Assembly (NCBI GenBank): GCA_035296905.1 | Contig: DATHAA010000073.1 | Span: forward strand, 1 to 33,237 | Origin: DATEOR01 sp035296905 | GTDB lineage: Bacteria; Actinomycetota; Thermoleophilia; Gaiellales; Gaiellaceae | Direction: 5' to 3' | Length of the DNA: 33,237 bases | Shown: positions 22,354 through 31,352 of the stretch, piece by piece | Position numbering within the stretch: the stretch's first letter is position 1 | Layout: the number at the start of each line of letters is the position of its first letter | The notes under the pieces: model-generated | The model's database searches: none | The model's input: only the letters and a program-made list of their open reading frames with translations | Told to the model about the DNA's origin: nothing | Position numbers and translations under genes: made by a program

Positions 22354-22467
22354 CTGTCTGGATGACCGGGCGGTGTCGTGCAAGGTTCCGCCCGCTCCTC
22401 CGCCTGTCTTCTCACATCCGACCGCAAGCCTCGATCGGTTCGCTGCCCAAAGGGAGGGGCGTAGCCA

Positions 22468-25400
22468 ATGATGCGTTCGATCATCGGAACGAGCCTACGG
22501 TTCCGACTCCTCGTCGTTGCAGGGGCGGCGCTGCTCTTGGCCGTTGGAATCAGCCGGGCGGGCAGCGCGTCCGTCGACGTCCTCCCCGAGTTCACGCCGC
22601 CGTACGTCGAGATCCAGACCGAGGCGCTCGGGCTTTCGGCAGAGGAGGTCGAGCAGCTCATCACGATTCCAGCCGAGGCCGACCTCCTGAACGGCGTCGA
22701 GGGCGTCGACGTGATCCGCTCGAAGTCGCTTCCGGGCCTGTCATCCATCGTGCTCGTGTTCGAGCCCGACGCCGATCTCTACAAGTCGCGGGCCCTCGTC
22801 CAGGAGCGCCTCGCGCAGATGGGTGCGGCGGCGATGCCGAATGTGTCGGACCCGCCCGTGATGCTCCAGCCGTACTCGTCATCGAGCCGCGTTCTCATGT
22901 TCGGGCTCTCGTCGGATCAGGTCTCGCCGATCGAGAAATCGGTGATCGCCCGCTGGACTATCCGGCCCCGCCTGCTCGGGGTGCCCGGTGTCGCCAATGT
23001 CTCCATCTGGGGATTTCGCGACCGGCAGCTCCAGGTTCAGGTCGAACCGGAACAGTTGCGGGACCGGGGCGTGACGCTCGAGCAGGTCGTGGCGTCCGCC
23101 GGCAACGCGCAGATCTCTACGCCGCTCAGCTTCCTGGAGGGCTCGACCCCGGGTACCGGCGGCTTTATCGAGACCCCGCAGCAGCGCCTCGGGGTTCGAA
23201 ACGTCTTCGACAAGCTCATCGATCCCGAGGAGCTCGGCAACGTGCCTGTCGAGTCCGCCGGGGGCAGATTGCGCCTGAGCGACGTGTCGAACGTCGTCGA
23301 GGGTCACCAGCCGCTGATCGGCGACGCCGTCGTGAACGATTCCGACGGGCTCGTGCTCGTGGTCGAGAAGTTCCCCGGCGCCGATACGCTCGCGGTGACC
23401 GAAGGCGTCGAGGCGGCGCTCGCGGACCTTCGCCCCGGTCTGGCAGGGATGGAGCCGGACACGTCGCTCTTCCGGCCGGCGACGTTCATCGAGCACGCGA
23501 TGGACAACCTAACGCTCGCGCTCATCATCGCCGGCGTGTTCGCCCTGATCGTCGCCGCGGCGTTCCTCTTCGAATGGCGGACGATCCTAATCGGGCTGTT
23601 CACAGTTCCGCTGTCGCTCGTGTCCGCCGCGTTCGTCCTCGACCTGCTCGGCGAGACTTTCAACGCGATCTCATTCGCGGGCTTGGCTGCCGCCGTGGCG
23701 GTCGTGATCGACGACGCAGTCGCGGGTGCCGAAAATGTCGCCCGCCGCTTCCGCGCTCACGGGGAGATCGGGAGCGAGAGACCGCTACTCGACATCGTCC
23801 AGCAGGCCTCCCAGGAAGTGAGGAGCCCTCTGACGTACGGAACTGCGATCGCCCTCCTGGCGGTGGTTCCCGTCGCCGCGATGGGCGGTCGCCCGGGCGC
23901 GTTCTTCGAGCCGCTCGTGCTTGCCTACGCGCTGGCGGTCCTCGCGGCGATGGTAGTGGCCACGGTCGTCACGCCGGCGCTCAGCCTGCTTCTCTTCGCG
24001 CGCGGCCCGGGCGGAGGTCGCGAGTCTCCGGTCGTGAGGGCGGCGAGAGCCCGCCACAGGGCGGTACTCACAGGCATCGTAGGGAGGTCTCGCGCGGTGC
24101 TCATCGCCTCCGGCGTTGCGGGTCTCGCCGCGCTCGCAGTCCTCCCCTTCCTCGGGACGTCGCCGATCCCCTCTTTCAAGGACGAGGACATCGTGGTCCG
24201 CGTGGAGGCGCCGCCGGGAACGTCGAACCCGCGGATGACGCAGATCGCGACGGACGTGACCCGCGAACTGCGGTCGCTGCCCGGAGTCGAGAACGTCGCG
24301 GCGACCGTCGGACGCGCCGTCGGCGGCGACCAGCGGGTCGACGTCAACTCAGGCGAGGTTTGGGTCAGCCTCGCCGCCGATGCCGACCACGACGCGACGG
24401 TCGCGTCGATCGAGAACGTGCTTGCTCAGACACAGGACGTGCAGAGCAGCGTGGTCGCCAACTCGGACCAGAAGATCCGCGACGTCGGGGGACTCAGAAA
24501 AGGTACGAACACCGTTACGGGCGAGGGCCTCGACGTGCTGACCGGCGTCGACCACCCGCTCGTCGTCCGCGTGTACGGCCAGAACCTGGACGTCCTCCGC
24601 AGCGAGGCGGCGAAGGTGCGGACGCTCATGATGGAGGTCGACGGCGTCGTCGACCCGGTCGTCCGGCAGCCCAGCGAGCAGCCAAACGTTGAGATCGAAG
24701 TCGACATCGCCAGGGCCCGAGAAGCCGGGATCAAGCCCGGCGACGTGCGCCGCGCGGAGGCCACGCTCGTTCAGGGTCTCCTTGTCGGCAGCGTCTTCGA
24801 GGACCAGAAGGTCTTCCAGGTGATCGTGCAGGGGGCCCCGGAAACGCACCAGACGGTCTCGGACATCGAGAACCTGCTCATCGACACTTCAGGGGGCAAC
24901 CACGTCCGTCTCGGCGAGGTCGCCGACGTGCGCATCGCGGACGGGCCGATCGCGATCGACCGGGAAGCCGTTTCGCGCTTCCTCGACATCGAAGCGAATG
25001 TGAGCGGGCGAACCGTCGGCGACGTGGCGGCCGACATCGACATGCGTCTCCAGCGCTCCTCGTTCCCGCTCGAGTACCACGCGGAAGTGCTCGACAACAC
25101 GCCATCAAGGGTCGGGGTCGACTGGGTGATTGCGCTCGCGGCCGCGCTCGCCGCCTTCCTCCTCATGCAGGCGGCCTTCTGGAGCTTCCGGCTCGCGTTG
25201 CTGGCATTTCTGACGCTCCCCGTCGCGCTCGCAGGAGGGGTGCTGGCCGCGGTGATCAACGGCGGCGAGCTCTCCCTCGGCGCGCTGGTCGGCCTCTTGG
25301 CGCTGCTCGGGCTCGCAGCGCGTAACGGTGTCCTCATGATCCGCCACTTCCAGAACCTCCAGCGTTACGAAGGCGAGGTCTTCGGCGGCAAACTCGTCCA

Positions 25401-25830
25401 GCGTGGGGCGGAGGAACGCGTCGGCTCCACCCTGACGAGCGCCGCGGTCCTGATGGTCGTGTCGGTTGTGTTCGTCGTGCTCGGACCCCGGCCCGGCCTC
25501 GAGATCGTGAGCCCGATGGCAGTGGTCCTCCTCGGCGGCCTCGTAACGACGACCGTCGTGACCCTGGGAGTCCTGCCCGTGCTCTACCTCCGCTTCGGTG
25601 CGCGCCAGCCGGCGCTCTCGCCCGAGGAGCAGACCCTCGAGCGCTGGGCACAGTTCGGGCCCGAGGCCGCGACCGCGGAGGCGCGCACGACGCTCGTGTC
25701 CGCCCTGCTGTCGGAGCCGCCCGGTGCGGAGTCCGCCGAGCAGGCCACGACCACTGGCCACACGGCTCCGTCGGCCCGCGGCGACGGGTCGGCCGAGAAA
25801 GACGAGGAGTATGGCACCAAGCCGAGCTAG
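22468..25830 (+). CDS. RND efflux permease, heavy-metal (CzcA/CusA) type, first copy
   Basis: This 1120-residue inner-membrane proton-driven pump subunit has the RND layout: one helix, porter loops, five helices, a second large loop and a final helix bundle. It has family motifs VLPEFTPPYVEIQTEALGLS (32-51), VEQLITIPAE (56-65), FRPATFIEHAMDNL and a fourth-helix acidic pair Asp415/Asp416 with Glu422, matching the D-x6-E spacing of CusA. The protein contains no cysteine that I can see. An acidic, low-complexity tail of about 60 residues ends it. ATG 22468 has GGAGG 10 bases upstream. It overlaps the next gene by 20 bases. The substrate is unknown; the family suggests a metal cation. Confidence 0.9.
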   Translation: MMRSIIGTSLRFRLLVVAGAALLLAVGISRAGSASVDVLPEFTPPYVEIQTEALGLSAEEVEQLITIPAEADLLNGVEGVDVIRSKSLPGLSSIVLVFEPDADLYKSRALVQERLAQMGAAAMPNVSDPPVMLQPYSSSSRVLMFGLSSDQVSPIEKSVIARWTIRPRLLGVPGVANVSIWGFRDRQLQVQVEPEQLRDRGVTLEQVVASAGNAQISTPLSFLEGSTPGTGGFIETPQQRLGVRNVFDKLIDPEELGNVPVESAGGRLRLSDVSNVVEGHQPLIGDAVVNDSDGLVLVVEKFPGADTLAVTEGVEAALADLRPGLAGMEPDTSLFRPATFIEHAMDNLTLALIIAGVFALIVAAAFLFEWRTILIGLFTVPLSLVSAAFVLDLLGETFNAISFAGLAAAVAVVIDDAVAGAENVARRFRAHGEIGSERPLLDIVQQASQEVRSPLTYGTAIALLAVVPVAAMGGRPGAFFEPLVLAYALAVLAAMVVATVVTPALSLLLFARGPGGGRESPVVRAARARHRAVLTGIVGRSRAVLIASGVAGLAALAVLPFLGTSPIPSFKDEDIVVRVEAPPGTSNPRMTQIATDVTRELRSLPGVENVAATVGRAVGGDQRVDVNSGEVWVSLAADADHDATVASIENVLAQTQDVQSSVVANSDQKIRDVGGLRKGTNTVTGEGLDVLTGVDHPLVVRVYGQNLDVLRSEAAKVRTLMMEVDGVVDPVVRQPSEQPNVEIEVDIARAREAGIKPGDVRRAEATLVQGLLVGSVFEDQKVFQVIVQGAPETHQTVSDIENLLIDTSGGNHVRLGEVADVRIADGPIAIDREAVSRFLDIEANVSGRTVGDVAADIDMRLQRSSFPLEYHAEVLDNTPSRVGVDWVIALAAALAAFLLMQAAFWSFRLALLAFLTLPVALAGGVLAAVINGGELSLGALVGLLALLGLAARNGVLMIRHFQNLQRYEGEVFGGKLVQRGAEERVGSTLTSAAVLMVVSVVFVVLGPRPGLEIVSPMAVVLLGGLVTTTVVTLGVLPVLYLRFGARQPALSPEEQTLERWAQFGPEAATAEARTTLVSALLSEPPGAESAEQATTTGHTAPSARGDGSAEKDEEYGTKPS

Positions 25831-26284
25831 CCGCAGACATTCGGCCCCCGTAGGACTCCGCCTCTGGGCCGGGCTCGCGATCCTTGCCGTCCTACTCGGC
25901 GTCTCGGCGTGCGCAGAGGTGCCTTCGAATCTCGTCGAGGACCAGCCGTATGAGCTGGAGCCGATCGAGGGGACCGATCTCCAGCGCGTAAAGCTCTCGG
26001 ACGAGACCGCGGCGAGAATCGATCTCCAGACGGCGAGTGTTCGCCCGGCCGGCCGCAGAACGGCCGTCCCGCACGCGGCGCTCATCTACAACCCAGACGG
26101 CGACGTGTTCGTTTACACGAGGCCGGCGCCGCAGACGTACGTCCGGGCTCCGGTCACGGTGCGTCGCGTCGAGGACGCCCAGGCGTTGCTTTCCGAGGGG
26201 CCGACCGTCGGCACGGTCGTCGTCACCGTCGGAGCCGCAGAGCTCCTCGCGACCGAGTACGAGATCCTCAACCAGCATCCATGA
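25811..26284 (+). CDS. minimal RND adaptor-like lipoprotein
   Basis: This 157-residue lipoprotein has a basic start, a hydrophobic core (about 18-30), and lipobox V-S-A-C with Cys34. The mature part has two pieces seen at the C-terminal end of periplasmic adaptor (membrane fusion) proteins: VKLSDETAARIDLQTASVRP (about 60-79), and VPHAALIYNPDGDVFVYTR with VRAPVTVRRVEDAQALLSEG and VGTVVVTVGAAELL. The alpha-helical hairpin and lipoyl domain that reach an outer-membrane channel are missing. That would suit a cell without an outer membrane. It overlaps the first RND gene and precedes the second by 13 bases. The assignment rests on recalled family patterns. Confidence 0.65.
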   Translation: MAPSRASRRHSAPVGLRLWAGLAILAVLLGVSACAEVPSNLVEDQPYELEPIEGTDLQRVKLSDETAARIDLQTASVRPAGRRTAVPHAALIYNPDGDVFVYTRPAPQTYVRAPVTVRRVEDAQALLSEGPTVGTVVVTVGAAELLATEYEILNQHP

Positions 26285-26297
26285 GAGCCGGGGACGA

Positions 26298-29200
26298 ATG
26301 CGCTGGATAGTCGCACGCAGCCTCCGCTTCAGGTGGCTCGCCCTCTTCGGCGCGGCCGCCGTCCTCTTCTTCGGCTTTCTCCAGGCGCGCGACGCTCCGC
26401 TCGACGTGTTTCCGGAGTTCGCGCCCCCGATCGTCGAGGTCCAGACGATCGCGCTCGGCAACACGTCCACCGAGGTCGAAGAGCTGATCACGATCCCGAT
26501 CGAGGACGCCCTCAACGGGATCGAGGGCCTCGACAAAATGCGTTCCTACTCGGTCGAGCAACTCTCCTCGATCAAGCTCTATTTTAAGCGCGGAACCGAC
26601 CTCTACCGCTCGCGCCAGCTCGTGCAGGAGCGCCTGGCAGGCGTGACATCGCAGCTGCCGACGTGGGCCAGCCCGCCGTTCATGATGCCGCCCCTCTCCT
26701 CGACGGCCCGGGTCATGAAGATCGGCATGACCTCGAGCGACCTCTCAATGGAGGAGATGTCGGCGATCGCCTACTGGAGGATCAGGCAGCGCCTGCTGCG
26801 CGTCCCCGGCGTGGCCAACGTGCTCATCTACGGTGAGCGGCTCCAGCAGCGGCACGTTCAGGTCGATCCCCAGCTTCTCGCGAAGTTCGATGTCTCGCTG
26901 ACCGACGTGATGGAGACGACTGCGAATGCGCTCGACGCCGGCGTCCTCCAGTTCGCGCAGGCGTTCACGGTCGGCACGGGCGGGTTCGTCGAGTCGGGCG
27001 ACGTGCGCATGAACGTGCGCAATGTTCAGCCCATCGTGACCGAGGAAGACCTCGCAAAGGTGGCGGTCGAGAGGGCCAACGGCGAAGTGATACGCCTCAG
27101 CGACCTCGGCAACGTCGTCGAGGACCACATCCCGCTCTGGGGCGACGCGCTCATCGACGAGCGCCCCGGGCTGATGTTGATCGTGCAGAAGCTCCCGCGG
27201 GCGAACACGCTGGAGGTTACGCACGGCGTTGAGGATGCGATGGACGAAATGGGTCCAGGCCTTCCCGGCATCACGATCCAGACGGACCTCTTCCGGCCCG
27301 CCACGTTCATCGAGCGCGCCATCCACAACCTCTTCATGGCGCTCGTGCTCGGCGTCATGCTCGTCGTCCTGATCCTCGCAGCTTTCTTACTCGAGTGGCG
27401 GACGGCCTTCATCAGCCTGCTCGCGATCCCTCTCTCACTCGTGGGAGCGGTCCTCATCCTCGAGCTCTTCGACGTGGTCATCAACGTGATGATCTTGGCG
27501 GGCCTCGTGGTCGCGATCGGGGTGGTTGTCGACGACGCGATCATCGACGTGGAGAACATCGTGCGCCGGCTGCGCCAAGCGCGTGCGGAGGGTCGGAAGA
27601 CGTCCACTTTCCAGGTCGTGCTCGAGGCATCCGTCGAGGTGCGGAGCGCGATCATCTACGCCACGCTCATCGACGTCGTCGCGATCCTGCCCGTCTTTTT
27701 CCTCGGCGGGCTCTCCGGATCCTTTTTCAAGCCGCTCGTCCTTGCGTACGGGCTCGCCGTGATGGTTTCGCTCATCATCGCCACGACCGTCACGCCGGCG
27801 CTCTGCTTCCTACTCCTCTCCAAGGGCCACACACAGCGTGAGTCGCCGTTGACGCGCGCGCTCCGGCGAGCGTATGGGACGATCCTCGCCCGAGTCATCG
27901 CCCGGCCGCAACCCGCGATAGTGACCGCGGCACTTACGATCGGAATGGGTCTGGTCATCTTCCCGACGCTCGGGCAGTCGCTTCTGCCGAGCTTCAAAGA
28001 GAACGACCTCATCACCTATTGGGCGACTAAGCCGGGAACGTCGCTGCCCGAGACAATGAGGATCGCGGCACGCGGCTGCGGCGACTACCAGGAGGCCGTC
28101 CCGGCAGTGGAGCACTGCTCGTCGCACGCAGGGCAAGCGCTCCTCGGGGACGAGATCCACGGCGTCAACTTCGACGAGCAGTGGGTCCACCTCGACCCGG
28201 ACGCCGACTACGATCAGGCCGTCGCAGGGCTCAGAGAGGTGATCGACAGCTATCCCGGCCTTTACCGCACCGTGCAGACGTATCTCAGGGAGCGGGTCAA
28301 GGAGGTCCTGAGCGGCGCGAACGAGGCAATCGTGGTGCGCGTGTTCGGGCCTGACATAAACGTTCTTTCGAAGAAGGCCGAGGAGATCGCCGCCAAGATG
28401 GGCGGGATCGACGGGATCATCGACGAACGCGTCGAGCAGATCGAGCAGATTCCGCAAATCGAGGTCGAGGTCGACGTCGAGGCGGCCCGCCGCTACGGGA
28501 TCACGCCCGGGCACGTCCGCCGCCAGTCCTCGGTCCTCCTCGCGAGCGAGGAGGTTGGGGATATCTTCTCGGGCGGCAAGGCTTACGACGTCCACGTCTG
28601 GAGCATCCCCTCCGCCCACGACAGCGTGACCGACGTCGAGAACCTGCCGATCGACACGCCGAGCGGCGCGCAGGTGCCGCTCCACCGCGTAGCCGACATC
28701 CGGATCAGGCCGATCGCCAACACCATCAAGCACGAGGAGCAGTCGCGCCGAGTCGACGCGGTCGCCGACGTTTCTGGCCGTGACCTCGCCTCGACAGTCG
28801 ACGACGTCAAGGCGCAGCTGGACGAGGTCGACTTCCCGCCCGGATATCACGCCGAGGTGCTGGGGGAAGCGCCCGAGCTCAACGCGGCCCAGAACCACCT
28901 GCTCGTCTACGGGCTGATCGCGATGGCCGTCATCTTCTTCCTCGTCCAGGCGGGTCTGGGATCGACGCGTCTGGCCGTGCTCGTCATGCTGCTCCTGCCG
29001 ATGGCTATCGCGGGAGCCGTGCTCGCGGCGAAGGCGACGACCGGAATCCTCGAGCTCGGATCCCTGGTCGGGTTTCTGACCGTGCTTGGAATCGCGGGCC
29101 GAAACGGCATCCTCATGATCAGCCATTTCCAGCATCTCGAGCGCGTCGAGGGAGAGCCCTTCGGCCCGGCGCTCGTCCTGCGCGGCGCCCAAGAGCGCCT

Positions 29201-29414
29201 TGCGCCGATTCTCATGACCGCCTCCGCGACGGGCTTCGCGCTCGTGCCGCTGGTCGTGGCCGGCACCGTTCCCGGGAACGAGATCGAGCATCCCCTGGCG
29301 GTCACGATCCTGGGCGGCCTCGTCACAGCGACGCTTCTCAATCTGTTCGTGTTGCCCTCTCTCTATCTCGCGTTCGCGAAGCCGCGGAAGAAAGGGCGTT
29401 CCAACCGACCATGA
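26298..29414 (+). CDS. RND efflux permease, heavy-metal (CzcA/CusA) type, second copy
   Basis: This 1038-residue pump subunit is related to the first but clearly distinct. Motifs are LDVFPEFAPPIVEVQTIALG, VEELITIPIEDALNGIEG, FRPATFIERAIHNLF, and the fourth-helix GVVVDDAIIDVEN with Asp412, Asp413 and Glu419. A feature absent from the first copy is a periplasmic Cys/His cluster: Cys594 (RGCGDY) and H-C-S-S-H with His606, Cys607 and His610, in the second porter loop where related pumps handle metal. ATG 26298 has only a weak ribosome site and lies 13 bases after the adaptor stop, so coupling is likely. The long upstream frame from 26037 is a shadow of the adaptor gene. Confidence 0.9.
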   Translation: MRWIVARSLRFRWLALFGAAAVLFFGFLQARDAPLDVFPEFAPPIVEVQTIALGNTSTEVEELITIPIEDALNGIEGLDKMRSYSVEQLSSIKLYFKRGTDLYRSRQLVQERLAGVTSQLPTWASPPFMMPPLSSTARVMKIGMTSSDLSMEEMSAIAYWRIRQRLLRVPGVANVLIYGERLQQRHVQVDPQLLAKFDVSLTDVMETTANALDAGVLQFAQAFTVGTGGFVESGDVRMNVRNVQPIVTEEDLAKVAVERANGEVIRLSDLGNVVEDHIPLWGDALIDERPGLMLIVQKLPRANTLEVTHGVEDAMDEMGPGLPGITIQTDLFRPATFIERAIHNLFMALVLGVMLVVLILAAFLLEWRTAFISLLAIPLSLVGAVLILELFDVVINVMILAGLVVAIGVVVDDAIIDVENIVRRLRQARAEGRKTSTFQVVLEASVEVRSAIIYATLIDVVAILPVFFLGGLSGSFFKPLVLAYGLAVMVSLIIATTVTPALCFLLLSKGHTQRESPLTRALRRAYGTILARVIARPQPAIVTAALTIGMGLVIFPTLGQSLLPSFKENDLITYWATKPGTSLPETMRIAARGCGDYQEAVPAVEHCSSHAGQALLGDEIHGVNFDEQWVHLDPDADYDQAVAGLREVIDSYPGLYRTVQTYLRERVKEVLSGANEAIVVRVFGPDINVLSKKAEEIAAKMGGIDGIIDERVEQIEQIPQIEVEVDVEAARRYGITPGHVRRQSSVLLASEEVGDIFSGGKAYDVHVWSIPSAHDSVTDVENLPIDTPSGAQVPLHRVADIRIRPIANTIKHEEQSRRVDAVADVSGRDLASTVDDVKAQLDEVDFPPGYHAEVLGEAPELNAAQNHLLVYGLIAMAVIFFLVQAGLGSTRLAVLVMLLLPMAIAGAVLAAKATTGILELGSLVGFLTVLGIAGRNGILMISHFQHLERVEGEPFGPALVLRGAQERLAPILMTASATGFALVPLVVAGTVPGNEIEHPLAVTILGGLVTATLLNLFVLPSLYLAFAKPRKKGRSNRP

Positions 29415-29434
29415 CCGGTGCCGCCCGGACGTGA

Positions 29435-29878
29435 ATGAGGAAGTCGGTCGTACGGGCCGTCATCACCGCCGCCGCTGTCGCGACCGCGGTGATCCTCTTC
29501 ATCGCCTTCGTCCGACTCGGAGGCACTGACGAGTCGGCGCCCGAGACGGCGGGCTCCGGGCCACAAACGACGCAGTCCGGCGTCACCGAGGTAACCGAAC
29601 CGGAGCAGCCCCCGCCCCAGGTCAAGCAGATCCAAGTCCACAACGGCGAGCCCGTGGGCGGCGTCACGCGGCTGGAGTACACGTCCGGCCAACGCATCCG
29701 CTTCGCGGTCTTTTCGGACATCGCGGACAAGGTCCACGTGCACGGCTTCGACATTGCCAAGGACGTCGCGGCAAACGGCAGCGTGCGCTTCGACTTCGAG
29801 GCGGATATCGAGGGGGTCTACGAGGTTGAACTCGAGGGCGCCCATGTCCGGATCGCCGAGCTCAGGATCGAGCCGTGA
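29435..29878 (+). CDS. membrane-anchored cupredoxin-like protein
   Basis: This 147-residue protein has one N-terminal transmembrane helix (about 7-26), a Ser/Thr/Glu/Pro-rich spacer and a small beta-sandwich domain (about 60-147): IRFAVFSDIADKVHVHGFD and FDFEADIEGVYEVELEGAHVRIAELRI. The pattern follows cupredoxins, but the usual Cys-x-x-x-His-Met copper loop is absent; His residues in VHVHGFD and EGAHVRI remain. It should face outward. It may bind a metal weakly or act as a scaffold. It overlaps the next gene as GTGA. Confidence 0.6.
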   Translation: MRKSVVRAVITAAAVATAVILFIAFVRLGGTDESAPETAGSGPQTTQSGVTEVTEPEQPPPQVKQIQVHNGEPVGGVTRLEYTSGQRIRFAVFSDIADKVHVHGFDIAKDVAANGSVRFDFEADIEGVYEVELEGAHVRIAELRIEP

Positions 29879-31308
29879 TCCGCATCAGAAGGGTCGGCCC
29901 GGTCTGTCTAGTCGCAATCGGCGTTTGTCTTGGAGTGCCTGCGCAGGCCGCCGCGCACGGCCTCACCGGGCGCGCCGACCTGCCGATTCCGGAATGGCTG
30001 TTCGCCTGGGCGGCCGCCGTCGTCTTGATCGTGTCGTTCGTCGGCCTTGCGGTGCTCTGGCGACGCCCGCAGCTCGAGAACGACGATGCATTCCGGCCGC
30101 TCCCGAGGGATCTCTCCAGGCTCGTCGTCAACCCCGTGACGAAGACCTTCGCCGCGGTTCTTGGGGTCGGACTCCTGGTCATGACTGTGTGGAGCGGACT
30201 GTCCGGCGTCCAGGCGCCCCAGGCGAACTTCGCGCCGACGTTCGTCTACGTTGTCTTCTGGGTCGGACTCGTCGTCCTCAGCATCGCCTTCGGAGACGTG
30301 TTCCGCGCCCTCAACCCCTGGCGCGCAATCGGGCGCGCCACGGGCTTCGTCGCCCGCCTTCTCGGCTTCCGCAGGAAGCCCCCCTTCGCCTACCCGAGCC
30401 GCCTCGGCCGGTGGCCGGCGGCGGCCGGGCTGCTCGGGTTCGCCTGGCTCGAGCTCGTATATTCGGGGGGCGACGATCCGTCTGTGCTCGCGGTTGCGGC
30501 GCTCGTCTACACAGCCGTCACCTTCGCCGCGATGGCCTGCTTCGGAACCGAGGTGTGGATCTCCCGCGGCGAGTCATTCTCCGCCTACTTCAACCTCTTC
30601 TCGCGCATTTCGTCCGTGACCGTCAGAGGTGGCCGGCTCGGGCTGCGCCGACCGCTCACGGGAATGTCGACGCTCGAGCCGCTACCGGGAACGGTCGCGC
30701 TTCTCGTCGTGATGATCGGCAACGTCATGTTCGACGGTGCGAGCGAAGGCAGCCCGTGGATCGACGTCGCTCCCGACATCCAGGCCTTCTTCGTCGACCT
30801 CGGCTTCGGCTTCAGGACGGCTCTCGAGCTGACCCAGTCGATCGGGCTTGCAATAGCGCTCGCAACCGTGGCCGCGATCTACGCGGTCGGGGTCGCCGGC
30901 ATGCGGGCGATCGACCACCGCCCGACGATGACGATCGGCCGCTTGTTCGCACACACACTCGTCCCGATCGCGGCCGCCTACGTGCTCGCGCACTACTTCT
31001 CGCTGCTCGCCTACAACGGGCAGGCAATCGCGTTCATCTCCTCGGACCCGCTCGGCAAGGGCTGGAACCTGTTCGGCACCGCCGGCGGCACTATCGACTA
31101 CGCCCTGGTCGGCGCAACGGTCATCTGGTACGTCCAGGTGGCCGTCCTGATCGGCGGCCATGCGTGCGGCCTCGTCCTCTCGCACGACCGCGCATTGTCC
31201 CAGTACGGAAAGGCGCAGTCGGCGGCGACGTCTCAGTATTGGATGCTGGCCGTCATGGTCGCCTTCACGACGACTGGGCTTTTCCTGCTCTCCCAGGCGA
31301 ATCGATGA
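29875..31308 (+). CDS. polytopic membrane protein resembling those annotated fenitrothion hydrolase
   Basis: This 477-residue protein has a signal-like N-terminus ending in AQAAAHGLTGRADLPIPEWLF and about ten to twelve hydrophobic helices (for example 42-62, 92-110, 120-140, 180-198, 203-222, 277-291, 312-340, 360-380, 423-441, 453-473). Conserved-looking polar spots are FRALNPWRAIGR, SAYFNLFSRIS, HTLVPIAAAYVLAHYFSLLAYNGQ, SDPLGKGWNLFG and GGHACGLVLSHDRAL. I recall this pattern from proteins named after FedB-type fenitrothion hydrolases, but the real substrate is unknown and the name should not be trusted. GTG start overlaps the cupredoxin-like gene by 4 bases. Confidence 0.6.
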   Translation: MIRIRRVGPVCLVAIGVCLGVPAQAAAHGLTGRADLPIPEWLFAWAAAVVLIVSFVGLAVLWRRPQLENDDAFRPLPRDLSRLVVNPVTKTFAAVLGVGLLVMTVWSGLSGVQAPQANFAPTFVYVVFWVGLVVLSIAFGDVFRALNPWRAIGRATGFVARLLGFRRKPPFAYPSRLGRWPAAAGLLGFAWLELVYSGGDDPSVLAVAALVYTAVTFAAMACFGTEVWISRGESFSAYFNLFSRISSVTVRGGRLGLRRPLTGMSTLEPLPGTVALLVVMIGNVMFDGASEGSPWIDVAPDIQAFFVDLGFGFRTALELTQSIGLAIALATVAAIYAVGVAGMRAIDHRPTMTIGRLFAHTLVPIAAAYVLAHYFSLLAYNGQAIAFISSDPLGKGWNLFGTAGGTIDYALVGATVIWYVQVAVLIGGHACGLVLSHDRALSQYGKAQSAATSQYWMLAVMVAFTTTGLFLLSQANR

Positions 31309-31352
31309 CGGCGCACTCCCGCCCGACGACTGCGCGGGACGAGGCGTCCTAA
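31305..31352 (+). CDS. 15-codon linking ORF between two membrane-protein genes
   Basis: ATG 31305 overlaps the preceding TGA as ATGA, and its own TAA (31350-31352) overlaps the next gene's ATG as TAATG. The peptide is MTAHSRPTTARDEAS. Stop-start overlap at both ends would let ribosomes pass from one gene to the next. It may be only a coupling device; no independent function is implied. Confidence 0.35.
   Translation: MTAHSRPTTARDEAS

Noticed and set aside
21451..22467. Insertion sequence in the boundary zone
   Set aside because: No transposase fragment, terminal inverted repeats or target duplication could be found.
22344..24692. Open frame of 782 codons overlapping the first RND gene
   Set aside because: It is a high-GC shadow, rich in Arg/Gly/Pro without domains, in another frame of a clearly conserved RND permease.
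26037..26297. Longer start for the second RND permease
   Set aside because: This part is the adaptor lipoprotein gene in another frame; RND homology begins at ATG 26298.
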